From contig NZ_LT629752.1 in NCBI RefSeq assembly GCF_900105145.1, positions 62,001 to 126,000 of the forward strand: 64,000 nucleotides of DNA. The letters run 5' to 3'. This DNA comes from Polaribacter sp. KT25b. GTDB lineage: Bacteria > Bacteroidota > Bacteroidia > Flavobacteriales > Flavobacteriaceae. Shown piece by piece: positions 26,950-35,001 of this stretch. The notes below the pieces were generated by a model that was not told where the DNA came from, ran no database searches, and was given only the letters and a program-made list of their open reading frames with translations. The position numbers were made by a program, and so were the translations under genes. Numbering within the stretch: position 1 is the first letter of the stretch; every line of letters begins with the position of its first letter.

Positions 26950-27960
26950 TTAAAGTAAGGAAGCTCCAATTCCGTTTTTATCAGCATAAGAAATTATACC
27001 ATTATGTATCGTAATTCCTGTTGCAATATCATTTTTTAATAACAGACTTCCATCCATATCAACATAATCTAACAAAGGCAATAAATGCGCAATTGCAGAA
27101 ATACCAATTGTAGATTCTGTCATGCAACCAACCATTGTTTTTAAACCTAATTCTCTAGCTTTTTCTAACATTCTTTTACCAGGAGTTAAACCACCGCATT
27201 TTGTGAGTTTTACATTTACACCATGAAATAAGCCAACACATTTTTCTACATCACTTTCTACAATGCAGCTTTCATCAGCAATAATTGGCAAAGCAGATTC
27301 TTTATATAATTTTTTTGCGCCTTCAATATCATCAGCTTTTAAAGGTTGTTCTAAAAACTCAACGCCTAATTCTTTTAGTTTAAACGAATTTTCTATTGCT
27401 TGATTTACTGTCCAACCACAATTTGCATCAATTCTAAAAATAGCATCAGAATGTTTTCTTAACTCGGTTACAATTTTTATATCGTCTTTTGTACCTAACT
27501 TTACTTTATAAATTGGCCAAGGAAGTTCTTTCATTTTGGCAACCATTTTCTCAACAGAATCAATACCAATTGTATAGTTTGTCATCGGATTTTTATCAAT
27601 TTTTAAATCCCAAACTTCATATAATTTTTTGTTTTGTTTACGTGCATATAAATCATTAAAAGCCATGTCTAAAGCACATAAAGCAAACATATCATCCTTA
27701 AAAAAAGGTTGTAATTTTCGCCAAAATTCGGCAGGTTTTTCTGCGGATAATGATGCTATAAAAGCTTTGTTATTTGAAATAACAGCAATCATTTTATCAA
27801 TAGTGCTATTGTAATAAGGATTTGAAGTTGCTTCACCAAAACCAGAAAAACCATCAGAATCTAACGCTATAATTAATGTTTTTTGAAAATCATGAGACTC
27901 TCTAGAGATTGTAAACGTGTGTTTTAACTCAAGATTAAAAGAATGTAGTTTAATTTTCAT
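26950..27960 (-). CDS. Dipeptide epimerase (L-Ala-D/L-Glu epimerase type), enolase superfamily
   Basis: A 336-residue enolase-superfamily enzyme of the muconate-lactonising subgroup. The catalytic lysine pair is in PIYKVKLGTKDD, metal ligands are in FRIDANCGWT (Asp), EFLEQPL (Glu) and IIADESC (Asp), and a second lysine is in VNVKLTKCGGL. The two lysines facing the alpha carbon are typical of epimerases. The usual substrate is L-Ala-D-Glu from peptidoglycan turnover, but related flavobacterial enzymes act on other dipeptides. It starts the leftward two-gene operon with the PLP enzyme. Confidence 0.88.
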   Translation of the reverse strand: MKIKLHSFNLELKHTFTISRESHDFQKTLIIALDSDGFSGFGEATSNPYYNSTIDKMIAVISNNKAFIASLSAEKPAEFWRKLQPFFKDDMFALCALDMAFNDLYARKQNKKLYEVWDLKIDKNPMTNYTIGIDSVEKMVAKMKELPWPIYKVKLGTKDDIKIVTELRKHSDAIFRIDANCGWTVNQAIENSFKLKELGVEFLEQPLKADDIEGAKKLYKESALPIIADESCIVESDVEKCVGLFHGVNVKLTKCGGLTPGKRMLEKARELGLKTMVGCMTESTIGISAIAHLLPLLDYVDMDGSLLLKNDIATGITIHNGIISYADKNGIGASLL

Positions 27961-28002
27961 TTTTTAAGGTTATATTTAGGGTAAAGTTAAATAAATAATC
28001 GA

Positions 28003-28010
28003 CAAAAATA
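28003..28010 (-). promoter_or_regulatory. Candidate -7 element for the epimerase operon
   Basis: On the minus strand TATTTTTG fits TAnnTTTG and lies 42 bases before the epimerase start. It lies in the 55-base divergent gap with the carboxymuconolactone-decarboxylase-like gene. Confidence 0.4.
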
Positions 28011-28015
28011 ACATT

Positions 28016-28618
28016 ATGCCATTAGTAAGTCCGTTAAATGCAGAACACGATTTAGAAACAAAAAAGCTTGCAGAATTCTTTAATGAAACGTTGGGTTTTT
28101 GCCCAAATTCGGTTTTAACAATGCAACGCAGACCCGCAATTTCTAAAGCATTTATCAACCTAAATAAAGCTGTTATGGCAAATGAAGGGCGAGTTACATC
28201 TGCTTTAAAAAGAATGATTGCTTGGGTTTCTAGTAATGCAACAGGTTGCAGATATTGCCAAGCGCACGCAATTAGAGCTGCAGAACGTTATGGAGCAGAG
28301 CAAGAACAATTAGATAATATTTGGGAATATAAAACTCATAAAGCATTTTCTGACGCAGAAAGAGCGGCTTTAGATTTTTCTTTAGCAGCTTCTATGGTGC
28401 CAAATGCTGTTGATGCAACTATTAAAAAAGAATTATATAAATATTGGAACGAAGGCGAAATTGTAGAAATGTTGGGCGTAATTTCTCTCTTTGGATATTT
28501 AAATCGTTGGAATGATTCTATGGGAACAACCTTAGAAGAAGATGCTATTGAAAGTGGAAATCAGTTTTTAGGAAAACATGGTTTTGAAGTAGGGAAACAT
28601 AATGGCTCTAAATATTAA
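28016..28618 (+). CDS. Carboxymuconolactone decarboxylase/AhpD-like protein
   Basis: This 200-residue helical protein belongs to the carboxymuconolactone decarboxylase family, in the peroxidase-related AhpD-like branch. The active-site motif is SSNATGCRYCQAHAIRAAER, with the CxxC pair and the histidine three residues after it. This arrangement supports thiol-based peroxide reduction rather than decarboxylation. No AhpC or lipoamide partner gene is adjacent. It is divergent from the epimerase operon and is followed by a hairpin at 28634-28659. Confidence 0.82.
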   Translation: MPLVSPLNAEHDLETKKLAEFFNETLGFCPNSVLTMQRRPAISKAFINLNKAVMANEGRVTSALKRMIAWVSSNATGCRYCQAHAIRAAERYGAEQEQLDNIWEYKTHKAFSDAERAALDFSLAASMVPNAVDATIKKELYKYWNEGEIVEMLGVISLFGYLNRWNDSMGTTLEEDAIESGNQFLGKHGFEVGKHNGSKY

Positions 28619-28633
28619 AATTAGCGCTAAAAA

Positions 28634-28659
28634 AACCTTCTCTTTTTATAGAGAAGGTT
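28634..28659 (+). terminator. Hairpin after the AhpD-like gene
   Basis: AACCTTCTCT (28634-28643) and AGAGAAGGTT (28650-28659) form a perfect 10-bp stem with a 6-base loop, 15 bases after the stop codon. It lacks a strong T run on the plus strand, so termination strength is uncertain. Confidence 0.6.
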
Positions 28660-28795
28660 GTTAATAATCTATTAGGTCCCCCAACCTTAGTAGTTTTATA
28701 ATACAAACATAATAAAAATGTGTAATTTAGCCGTTGTGAAATTTACAAAGGCACATATTTAATTTTTGTGATTTTTAAGTAAAATAGGGAAAAAG

Positions 28796-29773
28796 ATGAA
28801 TGAAGTAGAAGATAAATTATTTAATTATTTAAAGGTTAAGATACCAAAAAACCTTTCATTTACAGATGAAATTGCAGACATTTTAGACATTAGTTACGAT
28901 GCTGCTTATAGAAGAATTAAAGGTAAAACCGCGTTAACTTTAAAAGAAGGTTTACTACTTTCTAATCATTTTAAATTTAATTTAAATGACCTTTTTATTG
29001 ATAAAGAGGTTGATAATGATAGGGTTCTTGTAGAAAAAACGCATCCAATTTTATCTAATAATGCGTTAGAAGTATTTTTTGAGAAAGCTACAGTTGAAGC
29101 AAAAAATGTTATAAGTTCTAAAAATGGACAAATAATTAATTGTGCTAAAGATTTTCCTTTTTATCATTCGGATAGGGGAGCATTAAAGAATTTTAGACTT
29201 TACGTTTTTATAAACACATTAAGTAAAGATCCAGAAGAAAAGAAGGTTCCTTTTTCTAAATTTAATCCATCAGAAACCATTTTAGAAAACTATAATGCTT
29301 TTTTAAATCAATATAAAAAAGTTGCATTAATAGAAGTTTGGAATGATTCTACTATTGACAATATTTTAAACCAAATTCAATATTTTTTTGAAATTGGTCT
29401 TACTACAAAAAAGGAAACTATCTTAATTGCTGATGGTTTAAAAGAATCATTAAAATCTTTACAAGCGCAAGCAAAAAATAAAAAGAGAAACCAAGGCAGT
29501 AATAGTTTTACTTTATACCACAACAACGTAATTTCTCTTTTAAATACAATTTTAATGAAATCGGATGTTGAGTCAACCGTTTTTGTGCCTTACACCAATT
29601 TAACGTATTTTAAAGTTATAGATAAAAATACAACGAATCAAATAGAAGCTTATTTAAATGGGCAATTAGACTTCTCTAATAATCTTTCTGGCACTGTTTC
29701 TATGGAACGGAGAAGGTTTTTTAATGCAATGAATCAAAAGATTGATAATAGAATATTAAAGATTTTCCTTTAA
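28796..29773 (+). CDS. Helix-turn-helix protein of the flavobacterial BetR-like type
   Basis: This 325-residue protein starts with a helix-turn-helix at residues 15-60 (DEIADILDISYDAAYRRIKG, then LTLKEGLLLSNHFKFNLNDL), as in BetR-like N-terminal domains found in flavobacterial genomes. The remaining ~260 residues match no family I can name. They have no signal peptide or membrane segment and look like a soluble sensing domain. It is probably a transcription regulator acting elsewhere. The last 18 bases overlap the convergent M28 peptidase gene. Confidence 0.65.
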   Translation: MNEVEDKLFNYLKVKIPKNLSFTDEIADILDISYDAAYRRIKGKTALTLKEGLLLSNHFKFNLNDLFIDKEVDNDRVLVEKTHPILSNNALEVFFEKATVEAKNVISSKNGQIINCAKDFPFYHSDRGALKNFRLYVFINTLSKDPEEKKVPFSKFNPSETILENYNAFLNQYKKVALIEVWNDSTIDNILNQIQYFFEIGLTTKKETILIADGLKESLKSLQAQAKNKKRNQGSNSFTLYHNNVISLLNTILMKSDVESTVFVPYTNLTYFKVIDKNTTNQIEAYLNGQLDFSNNLSGTVSMERRRFFNAMNQKIDNRILKIFL

Positions 29774-31483
29774 TATTTTCTCAATTTCTGTGGCAACAGA
29801 ATCAATTAATTTTTTAGATTTTTCTATTTCTTTGCTGATGATTTTCTTATCAGAAACCAAGTCTTTAGTTGTTGTAAAAGATTTTTGATACCAATCTTTC
29901 CAAGCAGAAATAATTTCTATTTGTGTTGCAAAAGATTCACCTTTATTTAGTGCAATTTTACTTTGTTTTAACTCTTCATTTAAACGATTTATTGCTGCTT
30001 TTTCTAAATCTGATAAAATAGATTTCGCAGTATTTTCATCAGCATTTAACAACGTGTAAGCTGCAATTAAAGCAGTTGTTCCTACATTTTTTAAAGTGGT
30101 TTTAGATACTTTATCAATTCGGTCATTATCTGTATGATAAAACTGATCTGTAAAATGCCAGAACAAAACACTTGGTATATTTTCACGTAAAAAAGGCACG
30201 TGATCACTTCCTCCTTCAAACGGATTTGTGCTGACAATCCAATTTGCTCTTTTTCCTTGTGATTTAAATTTATCAATTAAAAAATCGTTTAAATAATGAG
30301 GTTTCATTTGTTCTAAACTCATTTTAGAACCTCCCCATTCTGTATGTTTGTCATTTCCGCGCGTCCAAATAGCACTCGGATCTGGCATTTTTTCAATCAA
30401 GAAAGTTCCGCCAGTTTTCTCGGTATTTTCGCCAACCATGTCTAAAGAAATTCCCCATTTAATTTCTTTTGCTCTTATAGAATCTTCTTGCACGTATCGT
30501 CTTGTAGACACAATTTCATCACCCCATAAAAAAGTTAAAGTTCTTTTTGGTTGATATTCTTTTTGTTTGATAAATTTTGCAGTTAAAGTTGCCATTTCAA
30601 GCGCAACTCCAACTCCAGTTGCATTATCATTTGCACCAGGTTCTTGAACATGTGCGCTAAAAACTAAACGTTCTTTTGGATGTTGATTCCCTTTAATATC
30701 TGCAACAATTGTTAATTCTTCCGAAGGATAAATATTAGTTTCTACTTTAACATTTAAAGTTGTTTCTCCTTTTTCTAAAGCTTTTTTTAATCTTTCTTTT
30801 GCTTGATAAGAAAGTGCAATTGCCCAAGGTTTATCTACAGAATCTAAAGGAATTGAGCGAAACTGAATAGAAGTTGTATTTTTTTCTGGTTGTAAATAAT
30901 CAGGATTATTGTAAGTCATAATTCCTGCTGCTTTTCCATCAATAATGGCAGTTTTGTAAACTTGATATGGACTTGCTTCTGCAAAAACAATTTTCCCTTT
31001 AACATCCATTGTAGAAAGTTTTTTTATGTGATCAATAAAAACAACTTCTGCAATAATTCCTTCTTTTGGCGTGCTGTAAGAATTTAAAGCAATCATGTTT
31101 CTGTTTGTGCTATGTTGCAATAAAGGTTCGTTTTCTCCTTCAATTTTTACAACTGCATTTACAGATTCCCAAGTTGGTTTTTTAAGTGCTCGTTTTTCTA
31201 TTCTGTAGGTTAAAATATCATTTTCAGTAGCATTTTCTTCTAAAATAAAACCTGCTTTTTCTAGTTCGTCAGCAATTTTATAAATGCTTTTATTAAAGCC
31301 AGTATTGCCAACAACTCGCCAATATTTTTCTACAAAAGAAGTAGTTTCAAAAGCTAAATCTCCAGTAAATTCTTGGTTGATTATATCCGTATAATTTAAA
31401 GATGATAATACTAAAGGTTTCTCATCTTTACAATTAATGAAAAAGACTGAAATAAATAAAAAAGGAATAAATTTTTTGAACAT
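29756..31483 (-). CDS. M28 family metallopeptidase lipoprotein
   Basis: This 575-residue exported peptidase begins with a signal sequence MFKKFIPFLFISVFFINCK. The Cys near residue 18 fits a Bacteroidota lipobox, so it is probably membrane-anchored. The mid-region is a protease-associated insertion, with VKGKIVFAEASPYQVYKTAI. The catalytic domain carries the zinc ligands of family M28 in FSAHVQEPGANDNATGVGVA and WGDEIVSTRRYVQED, then SLDMVGEN and GGSDHVPFL. It probably removes N-terminal residues from peptides in the periplasm. A helical, charged tail of ~80 residues follows the catalytic domain. Confidence 0.87.
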   Translation of the reverse strand: MFKKFIPFLFISVFFINCKDEKPLVLSSLNYTDIINQEFTGDLAFETTSFVEKYWRVVGNTGFNKSIYKIADELEKAGFILEENATENDILTYRIEKRALKKPTWESVNAVVKIEGENEPLLQHSTNRNMIALNSYSTPKEGIIAEVVFIDHIKKLSTMDVKGKIVFAEASPYQVYKTAIIDGKAAGIMTYNNPDYLQPEKNTTSIQFRSIPLDSVDKPWAIALSYQAKERLKKALEKGETTLNVKVETNIYPSEELTIVADIKGNQHPKERLVFSAHVQEPGANDNATGVGVALEMATLTAKFIKQKEYQPKRTLTFLWGDEIVSTRRYVQEDSIRAKEIKWGISLDMVGENTEKTGGTFLIEKMPDPSAIWTRGNDKHTEWGGSKMSLEQMKPHYLNDFLIDKFKSQGKRANWIVSTNPFEGGSDHVPFLRENIPSVLFWHFTDQFYHTDNDRIDKVSKTTLKNVGTTALIAAYTLLNADENTAKSILSDLEKAAINRLNEELKQSKIALNKGESFATQIEIISAWKDWYQKSFTTTKDLVSDKKIISKEIEKSKKLIDSVATEIEKILKENL

Positions 31484-31516
31484 AACTCTATTTTAGAAGT
31501 CCTAAAAATAGTTATT

Positions 31517-32089
31517 TTAATTGAGAATTTTAGCAACTCTATTTTGTAATTCCGGAATTACATTTTTCTCAAACCAAGGATTTTTAGTCAGCCAAAAACG
31601 ATTTCTAGGCGAAGGATGAGGTAATACAAAATACTTGGGTAAATATGCTGGATAATTATCCACAGTTTCTGTGAGCGTTTTTTTTGCTTTGTCTTTTAAG
31701 TAATACTTTTGAGCATACATACCAATTAAAATAATCATTTTAAGATTTGGCATTAACTCAAATATTTGCTGATGCCATTTAGGAGCGCATTCTTTTCTTG
31801 GCGGTTTATCTCCAGTTTTACCTTTTCCTGGATAACAAAATCCCATTGGTATTATTGCAAAATTTTCTGGATTGTAAAAATCTTCATCAGAAACATTTAG
31901 CCATTTTCTTAATTGCTTTCCACTTGCATCATCCCAAGGAATTCCAGATTTATGAACTTTAATTCCTGGAGCTTGACCAATAATTGCAATTTTAGAATTT
32001 TTATGAGCTGTAACAACAGGATTTGCGCCCAAATCTAAATAAGATTCGCAAATTTTACATTGTTTTATTTCTGATAAAAGATTTTGCAA
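31517..32089 (-). CDS. Uracil-DNA glycosylase family protein
   Basis: This 190-residue protein has the uracil-DNA glycosylase superfamily fold of COG1573. The water-activating loop is GQAPGIKVHKSGIPWDD and the DNA-intercalating loop is HPSPRNRFW. Four cysteines (CKIC near the N-terminus, FCYPGKGK and KECAPKW in the middle) could ligate a [4Fe-4S] cluster as in family 4 enzymes. Specificity cannot be read from sequence. It lies 19 bases downstream of the SGNH-HopJ gene, same strand, and 33 bases upstream of the M28 gene. Confidence 0.85.
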   Translation of the reverse strand: MQNLLSEIKQCKICESYLDLGANPVVTAHKNSKIAIIGQAPGIKVHKSGIPWDDASGKQLRKWLNVSDEDFYNPENFAIIPMGFCYPGKGKTGDKPPRKECAPKWHQQIFELMPNLKMIILIGMYAQKYYLKDKAKKTLTETVDNYPAYLPKYFVLPHPSPRNRFWLTKNPWFEKNVIPELQNRVAKILN

Positions 32090-32108
32090 TTATTTGGTTT
32101 TTAAATAA

Positions 32109-33245
32109 TTAATTTTTTAAAGATAAAGGAGCGCCATCAATAGACAACCCTTCGAAACCAGTTTTCATAAAATTTCTAATATTTTGATGAGAAGTACCTT
32201 TGTCGTCATTTAATACAGTTCTAAAGTGTTCTGCAAAACAAAGTAATGTTTCTGCTTTTGTTAATTTCTGCTGAATAGCAAATGCAAATATTTTACAAGA
32301 ACCAGAATTCTCACCAGCTTTATTTTTTAAGTTTCCATTAGTAAAAGCTGTGGGTGTAAAGTTATAATTGTCATCAATTACCTGCAGGGTTTCTGCGAAT
32401 GTTATTGCTGCTGGAGTTGTTTTTAGTTTTTCTTTAAATTGCTGTATGTTCATAATAGTTTTATGTTCTAAATTTTTCTCTGTTTTTGATGCTAAAGTTT
32501 TAAAAGGAAATTCATTTACTAATTGATGTAAAAAAGGAACATCATAATCTTTCATAAAAATTAAGTATAAAATCTGTCCGTTTGTATCTAATGTTGATAT
32601 GTTTCCCGGAATACCAGAAACGCTTTTTCCTGTAAAAAATTTATAAAAGGCTAAGCCTAAAAGATAGGTTCCGTTTGATGATGGATGAATATCATCATGA
32701 AATAATTCTATGTCTGGTCTGTATTTTATTGAACTTGCAAAAAGTGGCCCGCCAGGAATGTAATTTGTGTTGGTTTGTTCACAAAGTTTTTTGTGCATTT
32801 TCTCAATTTCTGGTAACATTAAAGGATTTGATTTATACGCCCAAGTCATTATAAAAATGGGTTCAGCACCTTTAGATCTTACTAAATCAGCAAATTTTTT
32901 ACTGTATTCTAAAAATTTATCTGGCGAATAAATTGAGCTTAAACTATGATTGTTAAAAACCACATAATCCCATTTTTCTAACTCAATCATGATACGAGTT
33001 TGAGTTCCTCTTTCGCTTTTCCAATGATTTTCTAAACTAGAACCACTAACAGTAGAATGTTTTGTATCTATATTAACACCTTGAGACTTTGCCATTGCAG
33101 AAACCACTTGTGGTAAATTATTATAATAGGTAAAACTATTACCAACAAATAACACCTTAATATTTTTTTCTTGAGCCGTTAAAGAACTACTTAAAAACAA
33201 GGTTAATAAGAAATAAGATGTAAATATTATTGATTTAAAATGCAT
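32109..33245 (-). CDS. Secreted SGNH hydrolase fused to a HopJ-type domain
   Basis: This 378-residue protein has two unrelated parts in one frame. After a signal peptide (YFLLTLFLSSSLTAQ), residues ~28-210 form an SGNH/GDSL hydrolase domain: VLFVGNSFTYYNNLP holds the nucleophile Ser, WDYVVFNNHS is a middle block, and DDIHPSSNGTYLLGLAFYKF holds the Asp/His pair. From Met265 to the end is a complete HopJ (PF08888) domain: MNIQQFKEKLKTTPAAITF, YNFTPTAF, NSGSCKIFAFAIQQKLT and HQNIRNFMKTGFEGLSIDG. HopJ proteins are normally stand-alone and about 112 residues long. Met265 is preceded by an A-rich stretch, so separate translation of HopJ is possible. Confidence 0.82.
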   Translation of the reverse strand: MHFKSIIFTSYFLLTLFLSSSLTAQEKNIKVLFVGNSFTYYNNLPQVVSAMAKSQGVNIDTKHSTVSGSSLENHWKSERGTQTRIMIELEKWDYVVFNNHSLSSIYSPDKFLEYSKKFADLVRSKGAEPIFIMTWAYKSNPLMLPEIEKMHKKLCEQTNTNYIPGGPLFASSIKYRPDIELFHDDIHPSSNGTYLLGLAFYKFFTGKSVSGIPGNISTLDTNGQILYLIFMKDYDVPFLHQLVNEFPFKTLASKTEKNLEHKTIMNIQQFKEKLKTTPAAITFAETLQVIDDNYNFTPTAFTNGNLKNKAGENSGSCKIFAFAIQQKLTKAETLLCFAEHFRTVLNDDKGTSHQNIRNFMKTGFEGLSIDGAPLSLKN

Positions 33246-33443
33246 GTGTAAGTGATTTTATTATTTTTTCTAAGAAAGTACAATATTAATAATTTTATTT
33301 TTTGGGGTTTGTTAATATTGATTGTTTATATATTTTCTTTGGATTTCATTTTGGTTTTAGTCGTTGTAATATGCTTTAAATTAATTTTTTTTAAAAAAAA
33401 TAAAAAAATGACTACAATTAATTAATAAATGTAAAGTTTTATT

Positions 33444-33451
33444 TACATTTG
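33444..33451 (+). promoter_or_regulatory. Candidate -7 element for the membrane protein-XRE pair
   Basis: TACATTTG fits TAnnTTTG, 18 bases before ATG 33470. Its position argues against the earlier in-frame TTG at 33449 as the start. Confidence 0.5.
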
Positions 33452-33469
33452 TATAAAAATAATAGCATT

Positions 33470-33886
33470 ATGAAAATTAAGATGTTACCAAATTGGTGTA
33501 AAAAAGTAGGGATAGTTGTGTTTTTAATAGGAAGTATTGTCTCTGGGTATAAAGGTTTTATGCATGGACTTACAGCAGAGTGTAATCCAGATTCTACAAA
33601 ATTTGATTTTTTTGAAAATTTATATAATAATCCGGTTTTGCATTTTTTTGAGGTTTTAGCAGTTATTGGAATGATGTTGTATATGTTTTCTAAAGAAAAA
33701 GTAGAAGATGATTATATAAACATATTACGGTTAGAATCTTATCAATTCACTATATTAATTGGTTTAGGGTTAACTGTTGTTATTTATATGATATGGGGAA
33801 ATGTAAGTTTGAAGTTAGATTATATAATTAATTTATTTATGATCTTTTATTTAATCATTTTTGCCATCAAAAAACGTATCTACTAA
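33470..33886 (+). CDS. Small multi-pass membrane protein paired with an XRE regulator
   Basis: This 138-residue protein has about four hydrophobic segments: VGIVVFLIGSIVSGYKGFM, LHFFEVLAVIGMMLYMF, FTILIGLGLTVVIYMIWG and a final IINLFMIFYLIIFAI. I do not recognise a family with a known function. The next gene starts directly after its stop codon and encodes a 66-residue XRE regulator, a pairing common in Bacteroidota and Firmicutes. The regulator probably controls this small operon. ATG 33470 was chosen because an earlier TTG frame start lies on top of the promoter. Confidence 0.7.
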   Translation: MKIKMLPNWCKKVGIVVFLIGSIVSGYKGFMHGLTAECNPDSTKFDFFENLYNNPVLHFFEVLAVIGMMLYMFSKEKVEDDYINILRLESYQFTILIGLGLTVVIYMIWGNVSLKLDYIINLFMIFYLIIFAIKKRIY

Positions 33887-34087
33887 ATGAAAAACTTAAT
33901 AAAAGTAGAGCGTGCAAGACATAATTTAACACAAGGAGATTTAGCTACAAAAGTTGGAGTTTCTAGACAAACAATTTATGCAATTGAAAATAACAAATTT
34001 AATCCGTCTGTAACGTTGGCTATTAAAATGGCGCGTTTTTTTAATGTTACTGTAGAGTATTTATTTGATATTGAAGAAGAAGATTAA
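33887..34087 (+). CDS. Small XRE-family transcriptional regulator
   Basis: This 66-residue protein is almost entirely a Cro/C1-type helix-turn-helix (LTQGDLATKVGVSRQTIYAI, then ENNKFNPSVTLAIKMARFF), ending with VEYLFDIEEED. Its compact form resembles the YozG-like regulators that sit beside small membrane proteins. Its ATG follows the TAA of the upstream gene with no gap, so translation is probably coupled. It is likely an autoregulator of the pair. Confidence 0.9.
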   Translation: MKNLIKVERARHNLTQGDLATKVGVSRQTIYAIENNKFNPSVTLAIKMARFFNVTVEYLFDIEEED

Positions 34088-34237
34088 TTATAAAAGTTAA
34101 TTTTTACGATTAACAACAAAGTTAATAACAACACCTTTGGGTGACTTATTTTAATAACATGATAAAAGTATTATTACTATTTTTTATTTGGTTTTTTCAA
34201 ATAATCGGTTCTATTTTATAAAGAAGTTCAAAATATT

Positions 34238-34915
34238 TTATTTTGAAGATTTACCTTCAACAATCACAACAATTTCTCCTTTTGGCGGTTTTGCGGTGTA
34301 ATGCGCTAAAACTTCTGTGGCAGTTCCTCTAATGGTTTCTTCAAACATTTTTGTTAATTCACGAGAAACGGAAACTTGTCTTTCAGCACCAAAATATTCT
34401 ACAAAATGCCCAAGAGTTTTTACTAATTTATGTGGAGATTCATAAAAAATCATGGTTCTTTTTTCTTCGGATAACAATAAAAATCGAGTTTGTCTTCCTT
34501 TTTTAACCGGTAAAAAACCTTCAAAAACAAACTTATCATTTGGCAATCCAGAATTTACCAAAGCAGGTACAAAAGCAGTTGCGCCAGGTAAACAATCCAC
34601 CTCAATATTATTTTCTACACACGCTCTCGTTAATAAAAAACCAGGATCTGAAATTGCAGGCGTTCCGGCATCAGAAATTAATGCACACGATTCTCCGTTT
34701 TGTATTCTTTGAACAATTCCTTTTACAGATTTATGTTCATTATGCATGTGATGACTGTGCATTTGTGTAGAAATCTCAAAATGTTTTAAGAGTTTTCCGC
34801 TTGTGCGCGTGTCTTCTGCTAAAATAAAATCGACCTCTTTTAGAATTCTAATGGCTCTAAAAGTCATGTCTTCTAAATTACCAATTGGTGTAGGAACTAA
34901 ATATAATCTGCTCAT
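34238..34915 (-). CDS. rsmI: 16S rRNA (cytidine(1402)-2'-O)-methyltransferase
   Basis: This 225-residue tetrapyrrole-methylase-fold enzyme methylates the ribose of C1402 in 16S rRNA. It shows the opening LYLVPTPIGNLEDMTFRAI, FILAEDTRTSGKLLKHFEI, ALISDAGTPAISDPGFLL and FEGFLPVKKGR, all RsmI hallmarks. It is somewhat short because it ends near PPKGEIVVIVEGK without the extra C-terminal domain seen in E. coli RsmI; this short form is usual in Bacteroidota. The plus-strand XRE gene converges on it from the left. Confidence 0.95.
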   Translation of the reverse strand: MSRLYLVPTPIGNLEDMTFRAIRILKEVDFILAEDTRTSGKLLKHFEISTQMHSHHMHNEHKSVKGIVQRIQNGESCALISDAGTPAISDPGFLLTRACVENNIEVDCLPGATAFVPALVNSGLPNDKFVFEGFLPVKKGRQTRFLLLSEEKRTMIFYESPHKLVKTLGHFVEYFGAERQVSVSRELTKMFEETIRGTATEVLAHYTAKPPKGEIVVIVEGKSSK

Positions 34916-34940
34916 TAATAAGAATTACTATTGTAAACAC

Positions 34941-34980
34941 AAACTTACAAAAGAATTGTGTAAAACTCTTTTGTAAGTTT
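34941..34980. promoter_or_regulatory. Long hairpin between the LRR gene and rsmI
   Basis: AAACTTACAAAAGA (34941-34954) and TCTTTTGTAAGTTT (34967-34980) form a perfect 14-bp stem with a 12-base loop. It can serve as a terminator for the LRR gene, but no long T run follows on the minus strand. The arms also contain TAAGTTTG on both strands (minus 34940-34947, plus 34974-34981), matching the -7 consensus, so the minus copy may be the rsmI promoter. Confidence 0.55.
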
Positions 34981-35001
34981 GGTAAATGAAATAAGAAGCG
35001 A

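Noticed and set aside
33449..33469. TTG start for the small membrane protein
   Set aside because: It lies inside the TACATTTG promoter element; ATG 33470 follows at a normal distance.
34159..34221. 20-residue hydrophobic reading frame starting MIKVLLLFFIWFFQ
   Set aside because: It could be a tiny membrane peptide, but length, AT-rich composition and lack of a promoter or comparison make it indistinguishable from chance.
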